From NCBI GenBank assembly GCA_018266615.1, contig JAFEAB010000090.1, positions 1 to 49,332 of the forward strand: DNA of 49,332 nt, in the 5' to 3' direction. Positions 26,974 to 35,604 of this stretch are shown here, one piece after another (positions within the stretch are counted from its first letter, which is position 1; every line of letters starts with the position of its first letter). The position numbers were made by a program, and so were the translations under genes. Below the pieces are notes generated by a model. It was not told where the DNA came from. It did not search any database and was given only the letters and a program-made list of their open reading frames with translations. Source of the DNA: Bacteroidota bacterium. Its GTDB lineage: Bacteria; Bacteroidota; Bacteroidia; Chitinophagales; Chitinophagaceae.

Positions 26974-28803
26974 TTATGCCGTGGCATTTTCATCTGCCAA
27001 TAGCTGCCGCCGGTACATTTCTGCATAATACCCTCCCCTGCTCAGCAATTCGGCATGGGTGCCGGTTTCCACTATTCTTCCTTCCTCTAAGACCACAATC
27101 TTGTCAAAATCCAGGAGGGAAAAAATCCGGTGGGTAATAATAATGGCTGTTTTCCCCCGGAGGTATTCGGCCAGGTTGCCGGTAATTTCTTTTTCTGTTT
27201 TTGCATCTACGGCACTAAGGCAATCGTCCATGATGATAAAGGCTGGATCCTTAATCAGGCCCCTGGCAATGGAAATTCGTTGTTTTTGTCCGCCGCTCAG
27301 CATTACGCCTCTTTCCCCTACCAGGGTTTTAAACCCGGCGGGGAATCGCATAATCTCGTCATAAATTACTGCTTGTTTGGCGGCCCTGAATACTTCCTCA
27401 TCGGAAGCCCTTTCATTTCCAAAAAGGATATTGTTCTTTATGCTATCACTAAAAAGAAAAACATCCTGGGGAACATAACTAATTTGTTTTCGAAGGCTGT
27501 CTAAATCTATTTCTGTAATTGGAATCCCGTCAATATCCAGCCCCCCCGATTGCAAATCAAACTGGCGAAGAAGCAACTGGGCCACGGTTGATTTTCCGGA
27601 ACCCGTTCTGCCTACAATAGCAATTTTTTGCCCGGCAGCAATGGCAAGAGAAAAATCCTTTATGGCATGAATCCCGGTATGTTGGTAGGTGAAATTGGCC
27701 TGATGGAAAGTGATATTTCCCCTAATAACTGGATTAACCGGGTTTTCAGGGTTTCTTATTAAAGGGTTTGTAGTTAGGAATTCATTTATCCTGCGTTGGG
27801 AAGCCACGGCCCGCTGGGTCATACTGGCTGTCCAGCCAATAGCACTAACGGGGAAAGTAAGCAATTGAATATACATTACAAATTCTGCAATTTTTCCAAT
27901 ACTGGCACCTGGTACATTATTCAAAACATCATATCCGCCAACTAAAATGGTGATTAGCGTACTAAGGCCAATTAGCAATCCCATACTGGGGAAATATATG
28001 GCTTCTGTTTTTGCCAAACTGAGGGAATTATCACGATATGCCTCCGAATTCTGTTCAAAAAATGAAGCCATGTTCTTCTCCTGCACAAAGGATTTTATTA
28101 CCCGAATCCCTGAAAATGATTCCTGCGCATTGGTGGTTAAATGGCTAAGCATCGCCTGGATCTTTTCACTTTTCCGATTAATGATCGTATTAACAAAATA
28201 AATGGTTCCTGCCAATATGGGTAACGGACACAGGGCCACGAGGGTGAGCCGGGCATCGGAACGGAACATAAAATATAAGCTAAACCCAATGGTAGCAGCC
28301 AGGTTGATGAAATACATAATGGCCGGACCGGTGTACGACCTTACCCGGCTAACATCTTCTGATATTCGGTTCATCAGATCGCCGGTACTATGCGTTTTAT
28401 AAAAGGAGCTATCCAGGGTTTGATAGTGGTTGAATATTTCATTCTTCTGATCGAACTCAATATGGCGGCTCATTACAATAATGGTTTGCCGCATCAGGAA
28501 CATAAAAAATCCACTTACTACCGCCGTTCCGATAAGAATTAGCCCGGCAAAAAGAATTTGTTTTACAAAAGGAAGGGTATTGAATTGATCAATTAAAACC
28601 TTTACCAGCCTGTCGTAGGTTTGCGATGAGGAAGGAGAAATATTGGTTCCGGATATGGAAGCTACTACGGTATTTACAACATATCCGGTAAGCTGAGGGG
28701 CCAAAATCCTGAAATAGTTGGTCAGGATTACAAAAAGGAAACCCAGGGAAAAAAGCCATTTATATTTCCAGAAATACTTGTTAAGGGTTGAGAGTTGGGT
28801 CAT
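26974..28803 (-). CDS. ABC exporter half-transporter (membrane domain plus ATPase)
   Basis: A 609-residue type IV ABC exporter. Six helices lie in residues 1-325, and the nucleotide-binding domain in about 345-600. Walker A is GRTGSGKST, the signature is LSGGQKQRISIARGL, and the switch His is in IITHRI. In Walker B, IIMDDCLSAVD, Asp527 takes the place of the catalytic Glu, as in the degenerate subunit of heterodimeric exporters such as TM287/288. Substrate is unknown. Start is the ATG at 28803 (MTQLSTLNKY); the upstream TTG in frame is part of the -7 box. No second half-transporter lies nearby. Confidence 0.93.
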   Translation of the reverse strand: MTQLSTLNKYFWKYKWLFSLGFLFVILTNYFRILAPQLTGYVVNTVVASISGTNISPSSSQTYDRLVKVLIDQFNTLPFVKQILFAGLILIGTAVVSGFFMFLMRQTIIVMSRHIEFDQKNEIFNHYQTLDSSFYKTHSTGDLMNRISEDVSRVRSYTGPAIMYFINLAATIGFSLYFMFRSDARLTLVALCPLPILAGTIYFVNTIINRKSEKIQAMLSHLTTNAQESFSGIRVIKSFVQEKNMASFFEQNSEAYRDNSLSLAKTEAIYFPSMGLLIGLSTLITILVGGYDVLNNVPGASIGKIAEFVMYIQLLTFPVSAIGWTASMTQRAVASQRRINEFLTTNPLIRNPENPVNPVIRGNITFHQANFTYQHTGIHAIKDFSLAIAAGQKIAIVGRTGSGKSTVAQLLLRQFDLQSGGLDIDGIPITEIDLDSLRKQISYVPQDVFLFSDSIKNNILFGNERASDEEVFRAAKQAVIYDEIMRFPAGFKTLVGERGVMLSGGQKQRISIARGLIKDPAFIIMDDCLSAVDAKTEKEITGNLAEYLRGKTAIIITHRIFSLLDFDKIVVLEEGRIVETGTHAELLSRGGYYAEMYRRQLLADENATA

Positions 28804-28809
28804 CTGGCA

Positions 28810-28817
28810 CAAAGGTA
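28810..28817 (-). promoter_or_regulatory. -7 promoter box of the ABC exporter gene
   Basis: TACCTTTG on the reverse strand, ending 6 nt before the ATG at 28803. The first codon of the longer open frame is the TTG of this box, which argues against that start. No clear -33 element. Confidence 0.6.
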
Positions 28818-28915
28818 ACTAATACCAAAAGTTGAGACGGCAGGGATATATTGTAAAATGAAAAATATTTAAGATTCGCCGGATTACTATACATTAGGGT
28901 TCTTTTTTCCTGCCT

Positions 28916-29749
28916 ATGTCTCTGTTTGCATGTTCCTTAAATTCGGGTAGTAATGGAAACTGCTATTATATCGGTTCCGCCCATAATGCGGTGCTGGTGG
29001 ATGCCGGGCTTAGCTGCAGGGAAACGGAGAAACGGATGCGGGAATGTGGGTTAAGTATGTTGAAAGTCCGTGCCGTATTTATTTCTCACGAACATTCCGA
29101 TCACATCAAAGGCATTGAAAGATTATCTGCCAAATACGGTATTCCGGTGTATATTTCGCAATTAACGCTTAAGCATAGCAGGCTTAATATACCGGCTTCC
29201 CAGGTGAATGAAATTTTTGACGAAGAAAAGGTGGAACTACACGAAATGGATATTATCCCATTCAGGAAGTTTCATGATGCGGCAGACCCGTTTAGTTTCA
29301 TTATTTCATACAAAGGCATTACTATCGGTATATTCACCGATTTGGGAAGGGTGTGCAAAAAGCTTATCCATCATTTTTCAAAATGCCATGCTGCTTTTTT
29401 GGAGTCGAACTATGATGCTGAGATGCTGGAAAGCGGCCCCTATCCGTTACATCTAAAGAATCGTATTAAAAGTGGAAACGGACATTTATCGAACAAACAG
29501 GCCCTTCAACTTTTCATCCGGCACCGGAATAAACAACTTTCCCATTTGTTCTTGGCTCACCTGTCCAATGAGAACAACTCCCCTGCCCTGGTTGAAAATT
29601 TATTCAATAAGCATACGCTTAATACCCGGATTATAATCGCCTCCCGATTTAACTCCACCCACGTTTATGAAATTTGTCCGGGGATTATGAAAGGGAAAGC
29701 AGAAGGGATTATTCCATTGCGAAGGGGAACCCAGTTTCAGATGTTTTAA
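28916..29749 (+). CDS. MBL-fold metallo-hydrolase (YycJ/WalJ-like)
   Basis: A 277-residue metallo-beta-lactamase-fold hydrolase. The metal site HxHxDH is at residues 58-63 in ISHEHSDHIKG, preceded by the family's LNSGSNGNCYYIG N-terminus and VLVDAGLS. A later AHLSNENNSP supplies another metal ligand. This grouping (YycJ in Bacillus) is thought to act on DNA ends or nucleotides, but the substrate is not established. It is a single gene. A hairpin, but not a full forward terminator, follows. Confidence 0.88.
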   Translation: MSLFACSLNSGSNGNCYYIGSAHNAVLVDAGLSCRETEKRMRECGLSMLKVRAVFISHEHSDHIKGIERLSAKYGIPVYISQLTLKHSRLNIPASQVNEIFDEEKVELHEMDIIPFRKFHDAADPFSFIISYKGITIGIFTDLGRVCKKLIHHFSKCHAAFLESNYDAEMLESGPYPLHLKNRIKSGNGHLSNKQALQLFIRHRNKQLSHLFLAHLSNENNSPALVENLFNKHTLNTRIIIASRFNSTHVYEICPGIMKGKAEGIIPLRRGTQFQMF

Positions 29750-29751
29750 AT

Positions 29752-29778
29752 AAAAATGGCCGGTAAAATTACCGGCCA
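29752..29778 (-). terminator. Hairpin that would terminate reverse-strand transcription
   Basis: TGGCCGGT and ACCGGCCA form a perfect 8-bp stem (10 bp if extended) at 29757-29778. In the reverse direction it is followed by TTTTTA; in the forward direction there is no T-run. No known reverse-strand gene ends here, which suggests a short reverse transcript starting in the gap. Confidence 0.6.
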
Positions 29779-29906
29779 GAGCCAACATCCAAAACATAAA
29801 CCCTAAACCAACATTAAACAACATGACTTGTGATACTGGATCTAAACAATTCTCATAGGGATATTTCCATTTGTATAAATTTTTTGAAATAACTGATTTT
29901 GTGGGG

Positions 29907-29984
29907 TTAGAAATTGCTTACCAGGATACTGCAATTGCCATCAACAGAAAAAAACGATTTTAAAGAATTAATTAAGTTTTTCAT
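29907..29984 (-). CDS. Possible 25-residue small open frame
   Basis: Starts MKNLINSLKSFF and ends with CSILVSNF, with one Cys. AAACTTTG (29989-29996), one mismatch from the -7 box, ends 4 nt before the ATG, a spacing seen at several real genes nearby. The terminator at 29752-29778 would close a transcript of about 230 nt. There is no family match, and the peptide is weakly supported; the RNA could be the product instead. Confidence 0.25.
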   Translation of the reverse strand: MKNLINSLKSFFSVDGNCSILVSNF

Positions 29985-30203
29985 GATGCAAAGTTTTAAA
30001 GGTGAGTATTAATTTATTTTCGGTCATTTGTTCATACAGACCCAATCAATAGAAAATGATTTAATACGGAGTATTTAAAATTCTGTTAAGAGAGGAGAGC
30101 TTTTCTCAACACAATGGAAATGCAAAGAAAGAGTTTGGGAAAAGAAGCGGATAGAATAATTTAATCATCGATGCATTAAATCCTCAATTGAATGCAAGGG
30201 ATA

Positions 30204-31607
30204 TTATCCTCCAAAAAATAAATAGGCCATTAATATGGAAGTAATAATTCCTACCAGGTCGGCAAGCAGCATAGATCCTACTGCATAGCGCGTGTTGCGT
30301 ACTCCCACTGCGCCAAAATACACGGCAATCACATAAAAGGTGGTATCAGAAGATCCCTGCAATACACAGGAAAGCCTTCCGGCAAAGGAATCGGCTCCAT
30401 AGGTATTCATAGTATCTACCATCATCCCTCTGGCGGCACCACCGCTAAATGGTTTTACGAGAGCCGTAGGCAGGCCATCAACAAAACGGGTATCCATATT
30501 CGTTAGAGCAACCAGGTGCTTGATTCCATCAATAATTATTTCGAATGTACCACTGGTTCGTAGCATACTAATGGCTACTAGCATGCCTACGAGGTAAGGA
30601 ATTATTTTCACGGCTATTTCGAAACCACCTTTCGCCCCTTCAATGAAGGCGTCAAAAATATCCGTCTTTTTGTAGATGGCGCCGGCAATGATGGCCAGAA
30701 AAATAAAAAGGATGAGCCCATTACTCAACATACCCGAAAAATGGTTTACTGCCATGGGGGAAAGAGAACGGATATACACGATCAACGTCGCAATAACGAC
30801 GGAGATTCCCAATACCCACGCCAGGATAACCGGTTGCAGGACATTTATTTTCTGTCTTATAGATACAATGATCATAGCAGCCATGGTAGCTGCAAACGTA
30901 GCAATCATGCAGGGAATAAAGATATCCATGGGGTTGGAAGCACCGGCTGCTGCCCTTAGGGCAATGATACTAACCGGAATCAGGGTTAGTCCCGAAGCAT
31001 GCAGGCAGAGGAACATGATTTGGGCATTCGACGCTACCGCCTTATTCGGATTAAGCTCCTGTAAACTCTCCATGGCTTTCAATCCAAAAGGGGTAGCCGC
31101 ATTATCCAGCCCAAGAAGGTTAGCCGAAAAATTCATCATCATGTGCCCCATGGATGGGTGGCCTTTAGGGATATCGGGAAATATTTTACCAAAAAAAGGA
31201 CCAATAATCCGGGAAAGTAATCGAACCCCTCCTGCCCTTTCGGCAATACGCATAAAACCCATAAACAAGGCCATAATGCCAATCAGACCCAAAGAAAGGT
31301 TCACGGCAGTTTTGCAGGTTTCAATAACGCCATCAGATCCCTGTATCAGAAAATTCAGGATTTTATTTTGAGAAGTATAGGCCACAAAATGGTTGCCTTC
31401 CCTGATCTTTTTAGTGGAATTTAAAGCGACTAATAAGCTGGGATTAACGGATGATTTATCCAATTCTGAAATTCGAATTGTATCGCCCGACCTGCCAGTA
31501 ACCATCTGGCTAAAAACAGTTTCGCCGCCTTCGGCACCCATCAACCTGATTAATGCCACCAAAATGGCAATGATAATAAACGCCGCCCAAATCCTGCTTA
31601 ACGCCAT
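30204..31607 (-). CDS. SpmA-SpmB fusion, nucleoside recognition (Gate domain) membrane protein
   Basis: A 467-residue inner-membrane protein with about ten hydrophobic segments. It joins two Gate-domain halves that are separate SpmA and SpmB proteins in spore formers: the first holds MGHMMMNFSANLLGLDNAATPFGLKAM, the second LVKPFSGGAARGMMVDTMNTYG. The name comes from spore maturation in Firmicutes; the organism here is unlikely to sporulate, so transport of a nucleoside-like or other small molecule is a guess. A soluble loop of about 60 residues follows the first helix. It is a single gene, divergent from ychF by 103 nt. Confidence 0.88.
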   Translation of the reverse strand: MALSRIWAAFIIIAILVALIRLMGAEGGETVFSQMVTGRSGDTIRISELDKSSVNPSLLVALNSTKKIREGNHFVAYTSQNKILNFLIQGSDGVIETCKTAVNLSLGLIGIMALFMGFMRIAERAGGVRLLSRIIGPFFGKIFPDIPKGHPSMGHMMMNFSANLLGLDNAATPFGLKAMESLQELNPNKAVASNAQIMFLCLHASGLTLIPVSIIALRAAAGASNPMDIFIPCMIATFAATMAAMIIVSIRQKINVLQPVILAWVLGISVVIATLIVYIRSLSPMAVNHFSGMLSNGLILFIFLAIIAGAIYKKTDIFDAFIEGAKGGFEIAVKIIPYLVGMLVAISMLRTSGTFEIIIDGIKHLVALTNMDTRFVDGLPTALVKPFSGGAARGMMVDTMNTYGADSFAGRLSCVLQGSSDTTFYVIAVYFGAVGVRNTRYAVGSMLLADLVGIITSILMAYLFFGG

Positions 31608-31679
31608 CTATACTGTTGGTTCTTAATTTGAATGGTCAAATTACAGCATTTAAGTCAATTCAATACCAACATCAGGCCT

Positions 31680-31687
31680 TACCTTTG
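31680..31687 (+). promoter_or_regulatory. -7 promoter box of ychF
   Basis: TACCTTTG, an exact TAnnTTTG match, 23 nt before the ychF ATG. No clear -33 element. Confidence 0.6.
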
Positions 31688-31710
31688 CAGCCAATTTTAA
31701 AAAAAGTATA

Positions 31711-32808
31711 ATGGCACTTCAGGCGGGCATCGTGGGGCTTCCCAATGTAGGAAAGTCAACTCTTTTTAATGCGGTAAGTAACAGCGCAAAGGCACAGGCA
31801 AGCAATTATCGTTTTTGTACCATCGAACCCAATGTGGGACTGGTGAATGTACCCGACGAAAGATTGAAAAAACTGGAAGAACTGGTAAAGCCCAACCGGG
31901 TTGTTCCTACGCAGATTGAAATTGTAGATATTGCCGGACTGGTTCGGGGAGCATCGAAAGGGGAAGGGTTGGGAAATAAGTTTCTGGCTAATATACGGGA
32001 GGTAGATGCCATCATTCATGTTATTCGCTGTTTTGAGGACGAAAACATTCTTCGGGAGGAAGGCCCGATCAATCCGGTATCGGATAAGGAAATTATTGAA
32101 ACCGAGCTTCAGTTAAAAGACCTCGACAGCATTGAGAAAAAGATTCAACGGGTAGAAAAGATGGCCAAATCTGAACCTAAATTAAAATCTGAATTAGATG
32201 TGCTATTAAGTTGTAAATCACAGCTTGAAAAAGGTAAAAATATTATTTCACTTGGGCTATCCAAAGAAGAAAAATCCGCTATTGAAGACCTCTTCCTTCT
32301 TTCAGATAAACCCATCCTTTACGTGGCCAATGTTGATGAAGCCAGTATGCATACCGGTAATAAGTATAGTGAAATATTGAAATCAATGGTTGAAAAAGAG
32401 GGCAATCAGCTTATTGTGATGACCAATGCCATTGAAGCACAAATAGCTGAATTTGAAAACCCGGACGATCGTCAAATGTTTATGGATGAATATAAAATGA
32501 CGGAGCCTGCTCTCGACAGGTTGATTCGCTCCGCCTACAAACTTCTCAATCTTTCCACCTATTTTACCGCCGGTGTTCAGGAAGTTAGGGCCTGGACTAT
32601 TCATAAAGGATGGAAAGCGCCTCAGGCAGCCGGTGTAATCCACACCGATTTTGAAAAGGGATTTATTAAGGCGGAGGTGATCAGCTACGAAGATTTTGTA
32701 CAATTAGGATCGGAAGCCGCTTGCCGCGAAAATGGAAAACTTCGGATTGAAGGCAAAGAATACCTGGTGAAGGACGGGGATATCATGCATTTTAGATTCA
32801 ACGTTTAA
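31711..32808 (+). CDS. ychF: Redox-regulated ATPase YchF (OBG-like)
   Basis: A 365-residue Obg-family P-loop protein that prefers ATP over GTP and binds the ribosome. GLPNVGKST is the P-loop at residues 9-17, [20 protein letters not shown] holds the G3 region, and the NVDE motif (in VANVDEAS) replaces the NKxD of GTPases. A coiled-coil arm lies in about 130-195, and the C-terminal TGS domain runs from about 280, ending in [15 protein letters not shown]. Length is normal. It is a single gene with its own promoter box. Confidence 0.97.
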   Translation: MALQAGIVGLPNVGKSTLFNAVSNSAKAQASNYRFCTIEPNVGLVNVPDERLKKLEELVKPNRVVPTQIEIVDIAGLVRGASKGEGLGNKFLANIREVDAIIHVIRCFEDENILREEGPINPVSDKEIIETELQLKDLDSIEKKIQRVEKMAKSEPKLKSELDVLLSCKSQLEKGKNIISLGLSKEEKSAIEDLFLLSDKPILYVANVDEASMHTGNKYSEILKSMVEKEGNQLIVMTNAIEAQIAEFENPDDRQMFMDEYKMTEPALDRLIRSAYKLLNLSTYFTAGVQEVRAWTIHKGWKAPQAAGVIHTDFEKGFIKAEVISYEDFVQLGSEAACRENGKLRIEGKEYLVKDGDIMHFRFNV

Positions 32809-33121
32809 TCCGGTATCCACCTGCTGTATGGCAATCTTTAAGTGTAAACAGGGGGGATTGGATAAATGGGAAAGGGTAAAGAAAAATTGCTGCATACCCT
32901 TTCTTAATAATAATTCCCAAACAAAACTTTATTTATACAAGCAGGGAGGAATAAAATTGGAGCAATTTCCTGCCCCCTCCCCGGGGGTAAAAATATGCCT
33001 TGGAAAAATTGAAGCAAAAAATGTATGCTGTATATAATTTAGTCTTGCCTATTTTTCTTCAACCCAAAATTAGCCAATACAATTAAATTACCGGGAAATC
33101 GAAATTTTTTTAACGAGTCAA
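32809..33121. other. 313-bp convergent intergenic region
   Basis: Between ychF and the convergent prolyl oligopeptidase gene. It holds the GC-rich palindromic element at 32970-32995. No convincing terminator or open frame was seen. Confidence 0.5.
32970..32995. repeat. GC-rich palindromic intergenic element, copy 2
   Basis: Matches 10259-10284 at 25 of 26 positions, in the same orientation. It lies 161 nt after the ychF stop, between convergent genes, like copy 1. Flanking sequence shows weaker similarity by eye for about 60 nt downstream, including a shared TTGCC/CTGCC. Confidence 0.7.
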
Positions 33122-35266
33122 TTATTTTTTGAACCCCGTCTGCTCCAAAATAAACGCCCATTTTCTGGCCCATTTTTTAAAGCCGGCGAATTTATCTTCG
33201 CTGTCGCCATGCCCGGCATTATAATCAACCTCTAATAAAACAGCCTTTCCGGATGTGCTGGCATTTTGTACCGTCGCCGCAAATTTTGCAGGCTGCCAGC
33301 TTATTACCCGGGGGTCGTTCCAGCCTGTTGTTATAAACATAGCCGGGTATTTTGTGCCGGGCTGCACATGCAGGGTTGCATCCATTTCCATGAGGGCAAA
33401 AAATTCATTAATGTTTTTTACCGTGCCAAATTCGGGTATATTGCCTGGCCCGTTGGGCGAGAACTCCTGGCGCACCATGTTAAGGCAGCCCACTTGTGGC
33501 ACGGCACATGCCCACAAATCGGGGCGTTCTGTAACCGCCCTGCCAACAAGAATGCCTCCTGCACTGATGCCATGGCATACAAGATGCTTTGCAGATGTGT
33601 AACCCTTGCTGATAAGGTATTCTGCGGTGCTGTTTAAATCTTTCCAGGTGTTGGGTTTGGTTTGCTTGAAACCTGCCAGGTGCCAGTTCTCGCCTTTTTC
33701 GCCACCTCCACGCACATGCGCAATGGCTATCACAATTCCTTTATGCGCCAGCAACTGATAGTTGGCTACGAAAACGGAAGCAGAACTCATGCCGTAAGCG
33801 CCATACCCATACACATAACCCGTATTCTCTCCATTTAGTTGTATGCCCTTTTTATGAATTATAGAAACGGGAACCATCACCCCATCATGGCTCGTAATTT
33901 CCACTTCTTCCACCACCATTTCATTGGTATAGGGGTATTTTGGATTGGTATGAAATGAGAACGTTTTTTCTTTGGCAAAAGGTTTATCAATACTGCTGTA
34001 CGAAAGGGTTGCCGGTGTAACCCATCCGCTTCTTTCAATAAGCACCTCATCATTGCTTTGATTGAAAGGGGTAATGTTCATTAGATTGGTATTTTCCAAA
34101 AAAGGGATTTTTGAAAATTTACCTGTTCTCATATCCACCGTATAATTAAATAGCTGTATGCCGTTTTTCATATAGGGCAATATCAGGTAATTTTTTGTTT
34201 GCAATAATCCGTCATAACACTGCAGGGGAATTTCCTTTTCGGCAGCTATCAATTTTGCGTTGGCCACGGAAACAGGATGGTCTAAATCCATCATCAGAAT
34301 TTTTCCGTTGGGTGCATTTTTTTTGCATACCATATACATTTTATTGCCCAAAATATTTATTTGTTGAATTTCGTCTTCGGCACCAATAAGTTTTTTCCAA
34401 GGGGTTCCGCTGTTTATTTGTCGATAATAATATTCTTTATAGGGTGATACGCTGCCTAGCAACAGCATTTCATAATTGCAATCTTTATCAAACCATGCAG
34501 GCCAAAGGCTTTTTGTATTATCCGGTGCATATAGCTGAGGGTATAATTTATATGAAAGAAAAACCTTATCCTGTAATATATCGGCGCCTAAATGGTGTAT
34601 TTTATAAATGCGGTCTTTGTCCTGCACCATGGTATGCACATCTTGTGTGGGCTGCTGTCCATAAAATATATTGCCTTCGCCGGGTGCAAAACCTACAAAT
34701 ATTCCCGGCAGGCTGTCGTTCAAAAATTTGCCTGTGGCTATATCATAAAATTTAACCACGTCCGAAATTTCCTTGCCACCCTCGCCAGCAGAAATTACCA
34801 GATACTTTTGGTAATAGTCTGCCGAAAACCAACTGATATTGTAGTTACTGCCCCAGCGGCTGTGGTCTGTAACTAATTCTTCTTTGCCATTTTCGCCATT
34901 TCTTTTATACAACTTTTGTTTGGCATCGCCTGGTTTCTGGTTAAAATAGAACAGGGTGTTACCTACCTGTTGTATGGAGGCAATGTTGTCTGTTTTTATG
35001 GAGTCAAACAGCAAAAGGTCTTTATACAGTTCATCTGCCAGGGGTAACTTATTCAGTATGCCGTTGGTAAAATCATTTTGTGCTTTAAACCAGTTTTTAG
35101 TTTCATCGCTTTCTAAATTTTCCAGCCAGCGGTATGGGTTTTTAACGATAATGTTATGCCAGCTATCGCTGCTGTCCACGGTTTTGGTTGGCGGGTAATT
35201 AAACTGTGCTTTAATATTGTGCCCCCAGAAGAGTAGTATTGCAATAAAAAATAGTTGTCTTATCAT
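33122..35266 (-). CDS. Exported prolyl oligopeptidase (S9 family)
   Basis: A 714-residue S9 serine peptidase. Start is set at 35266 because MIRQLFFIAILLFWGHNIKAQ is a signal peptide; the frame runs 14 codons further upstream. An N-terminal beta-propeller (about 90-440) gates the active site of the C-terminal alpha/beta-hydrolase domain. The catalytic triad is visible: Ser568 in HGISAGG, Asp651 in GWNDPRV and His686 in NAGHGDS. These enzymes cut after proline in short peptides. The gene stands alone, with no promoter box I could recognise. The signal peptide places it in the periplasm or outside. Confidence 0.93.
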   Translation of the reverse strand: MIRQLFFIAILLFWGHNIKAQFNYPPTKTVDSSDSWHNIIVKNPYRWLENLESDETKNWFKAQNDFTNGILNKLPLADELYKDLLLFDSIKTDNIASIQQVGNTLFYFNQKPGDAKQKLYKRNGENGKEELVTDHSRWGSNYNISWFSADYYQKYLVISAGEGGKEISDVVKFYDIATGKFLNDSLPGIFVGFAPGEGNIFYGQQPTQDVHTMVQDKDRIYKIHHLGADILQDKVFLSYKLYPQLYAPDNTKSLWPAWFDKDCNYEMLLLGSVSPYKEYYYRQINSGTPWKKLIGAEDEIQQINILGNKMYMVCKKNAPNGKILMMDLDHPVSVANAKLIAAEKEIPLQCYDGLLQTKNYLILPYMKNGIQLFNYTVDMRTGKFSKIPFLENTNLMNITPFNQSNDEVLIERSGWVTPATLSYSSIDKPFAKEKTFSFHTNPKYPYTNEMVVEEVEITSHDGVMVPVSIIHKKGIQLNGENTGYVYGYGAYGMSSASVFVANYQLLAHKGIVIAIAHVRGGGEKGENWHLAGFKQTKPNTWKDLNSTAEYLISKGYTSAKHLVCHGISAGGILVGRAVTERPDLWACAVPQVGCLNMVRQEFSPNGPGNIPEFGTVKNINEFFALMEMDATLHVQPGTKYPAMFITTGWNDPRVISWQPAKFAATVQNASTSGKAVLLEVDYNAGHGDSEDKFAGFKKWARKWAFILEQTGFKK

Positions 35267-35604
35267 ATTGTTGTATTTGCAGAGTTTGTACGTTGGCATA
35301 GCAGGCAACAGGATTATTTCAGCGAAAGATCAAAATTCAACTTTCGTTCTGTGATTAAAGTTTTATGCTAAATATCCCATCTTTATCTAAACCCTAAATA
35401 CGCCATCCGTTATAACCATTGTTTCTGAATAATTTTATGTTCACTAATTTGATGAATGATATTTAATTTCTCATTTTAATATGAAGAAATCCCAATTATT
35501 AGGCGGAACTTCTCGCTAACAAATCCAGTTATTCTTTGGAAAATTAAAAATGCCCCCAAAGAGTTTAATCAGTTTGGGGGCATATCAGATTTCGGTTTAA
35601 TTAT
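35267..35604. other. 338-bp intergenic region
   Basis: Between two reverse-strand genes. It holds the terminator at 35542-35582 and a weak CGAAAG/CTTTCG inverted repeat at 35323-35346. A 12-codon forward frame (MKKSQLLGGTSR) near 35481 is too short to support. Confidence 0.5.
35542..35582 (-). terminator. Intrinsic terminator of the TonB receptor-FAS1 operon
   Basis: On the reverse strand, TGCCCCCAAA (35573-35582) pairs perfectly with TTTGGGGGCA (35551-35560) across a 12-nt loop. TTTTTAATT follows. It starts 23 nt past the FAS1 stop codon. Confidence 0.9.

Larger units (their letters stand above)
29750..30203. other. 454-bp intergenic region with a possible small transcript
   Basis: Between the MBL gene and the convergent SpmAB gene. 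It contains a strong hairpin (29752-29778), a 25-codon reverse-strand open frame (29907-29984) with a near -7 box before it, and otherwise AT-rich sequence. No known RNA family was recognised. Confidence 0.45.

Noticed and set aside
30676..31371. 231-codon forward frame opposite the SpmA-SpmB gene
   Set aside because: It is antisense to a clear membrane protein, lacks any family match and has composition expected of a shadow frame. The same applies to long antisense frames at 6098-6598 and 41239-41916.
35481..35519. 12-codon forward frame MKKSQLLGGTSR between the oligopeptidase and FAS1 genes
   Set aside because: Too short, with no promoter box or terminator on that strand and no conservation evidence.
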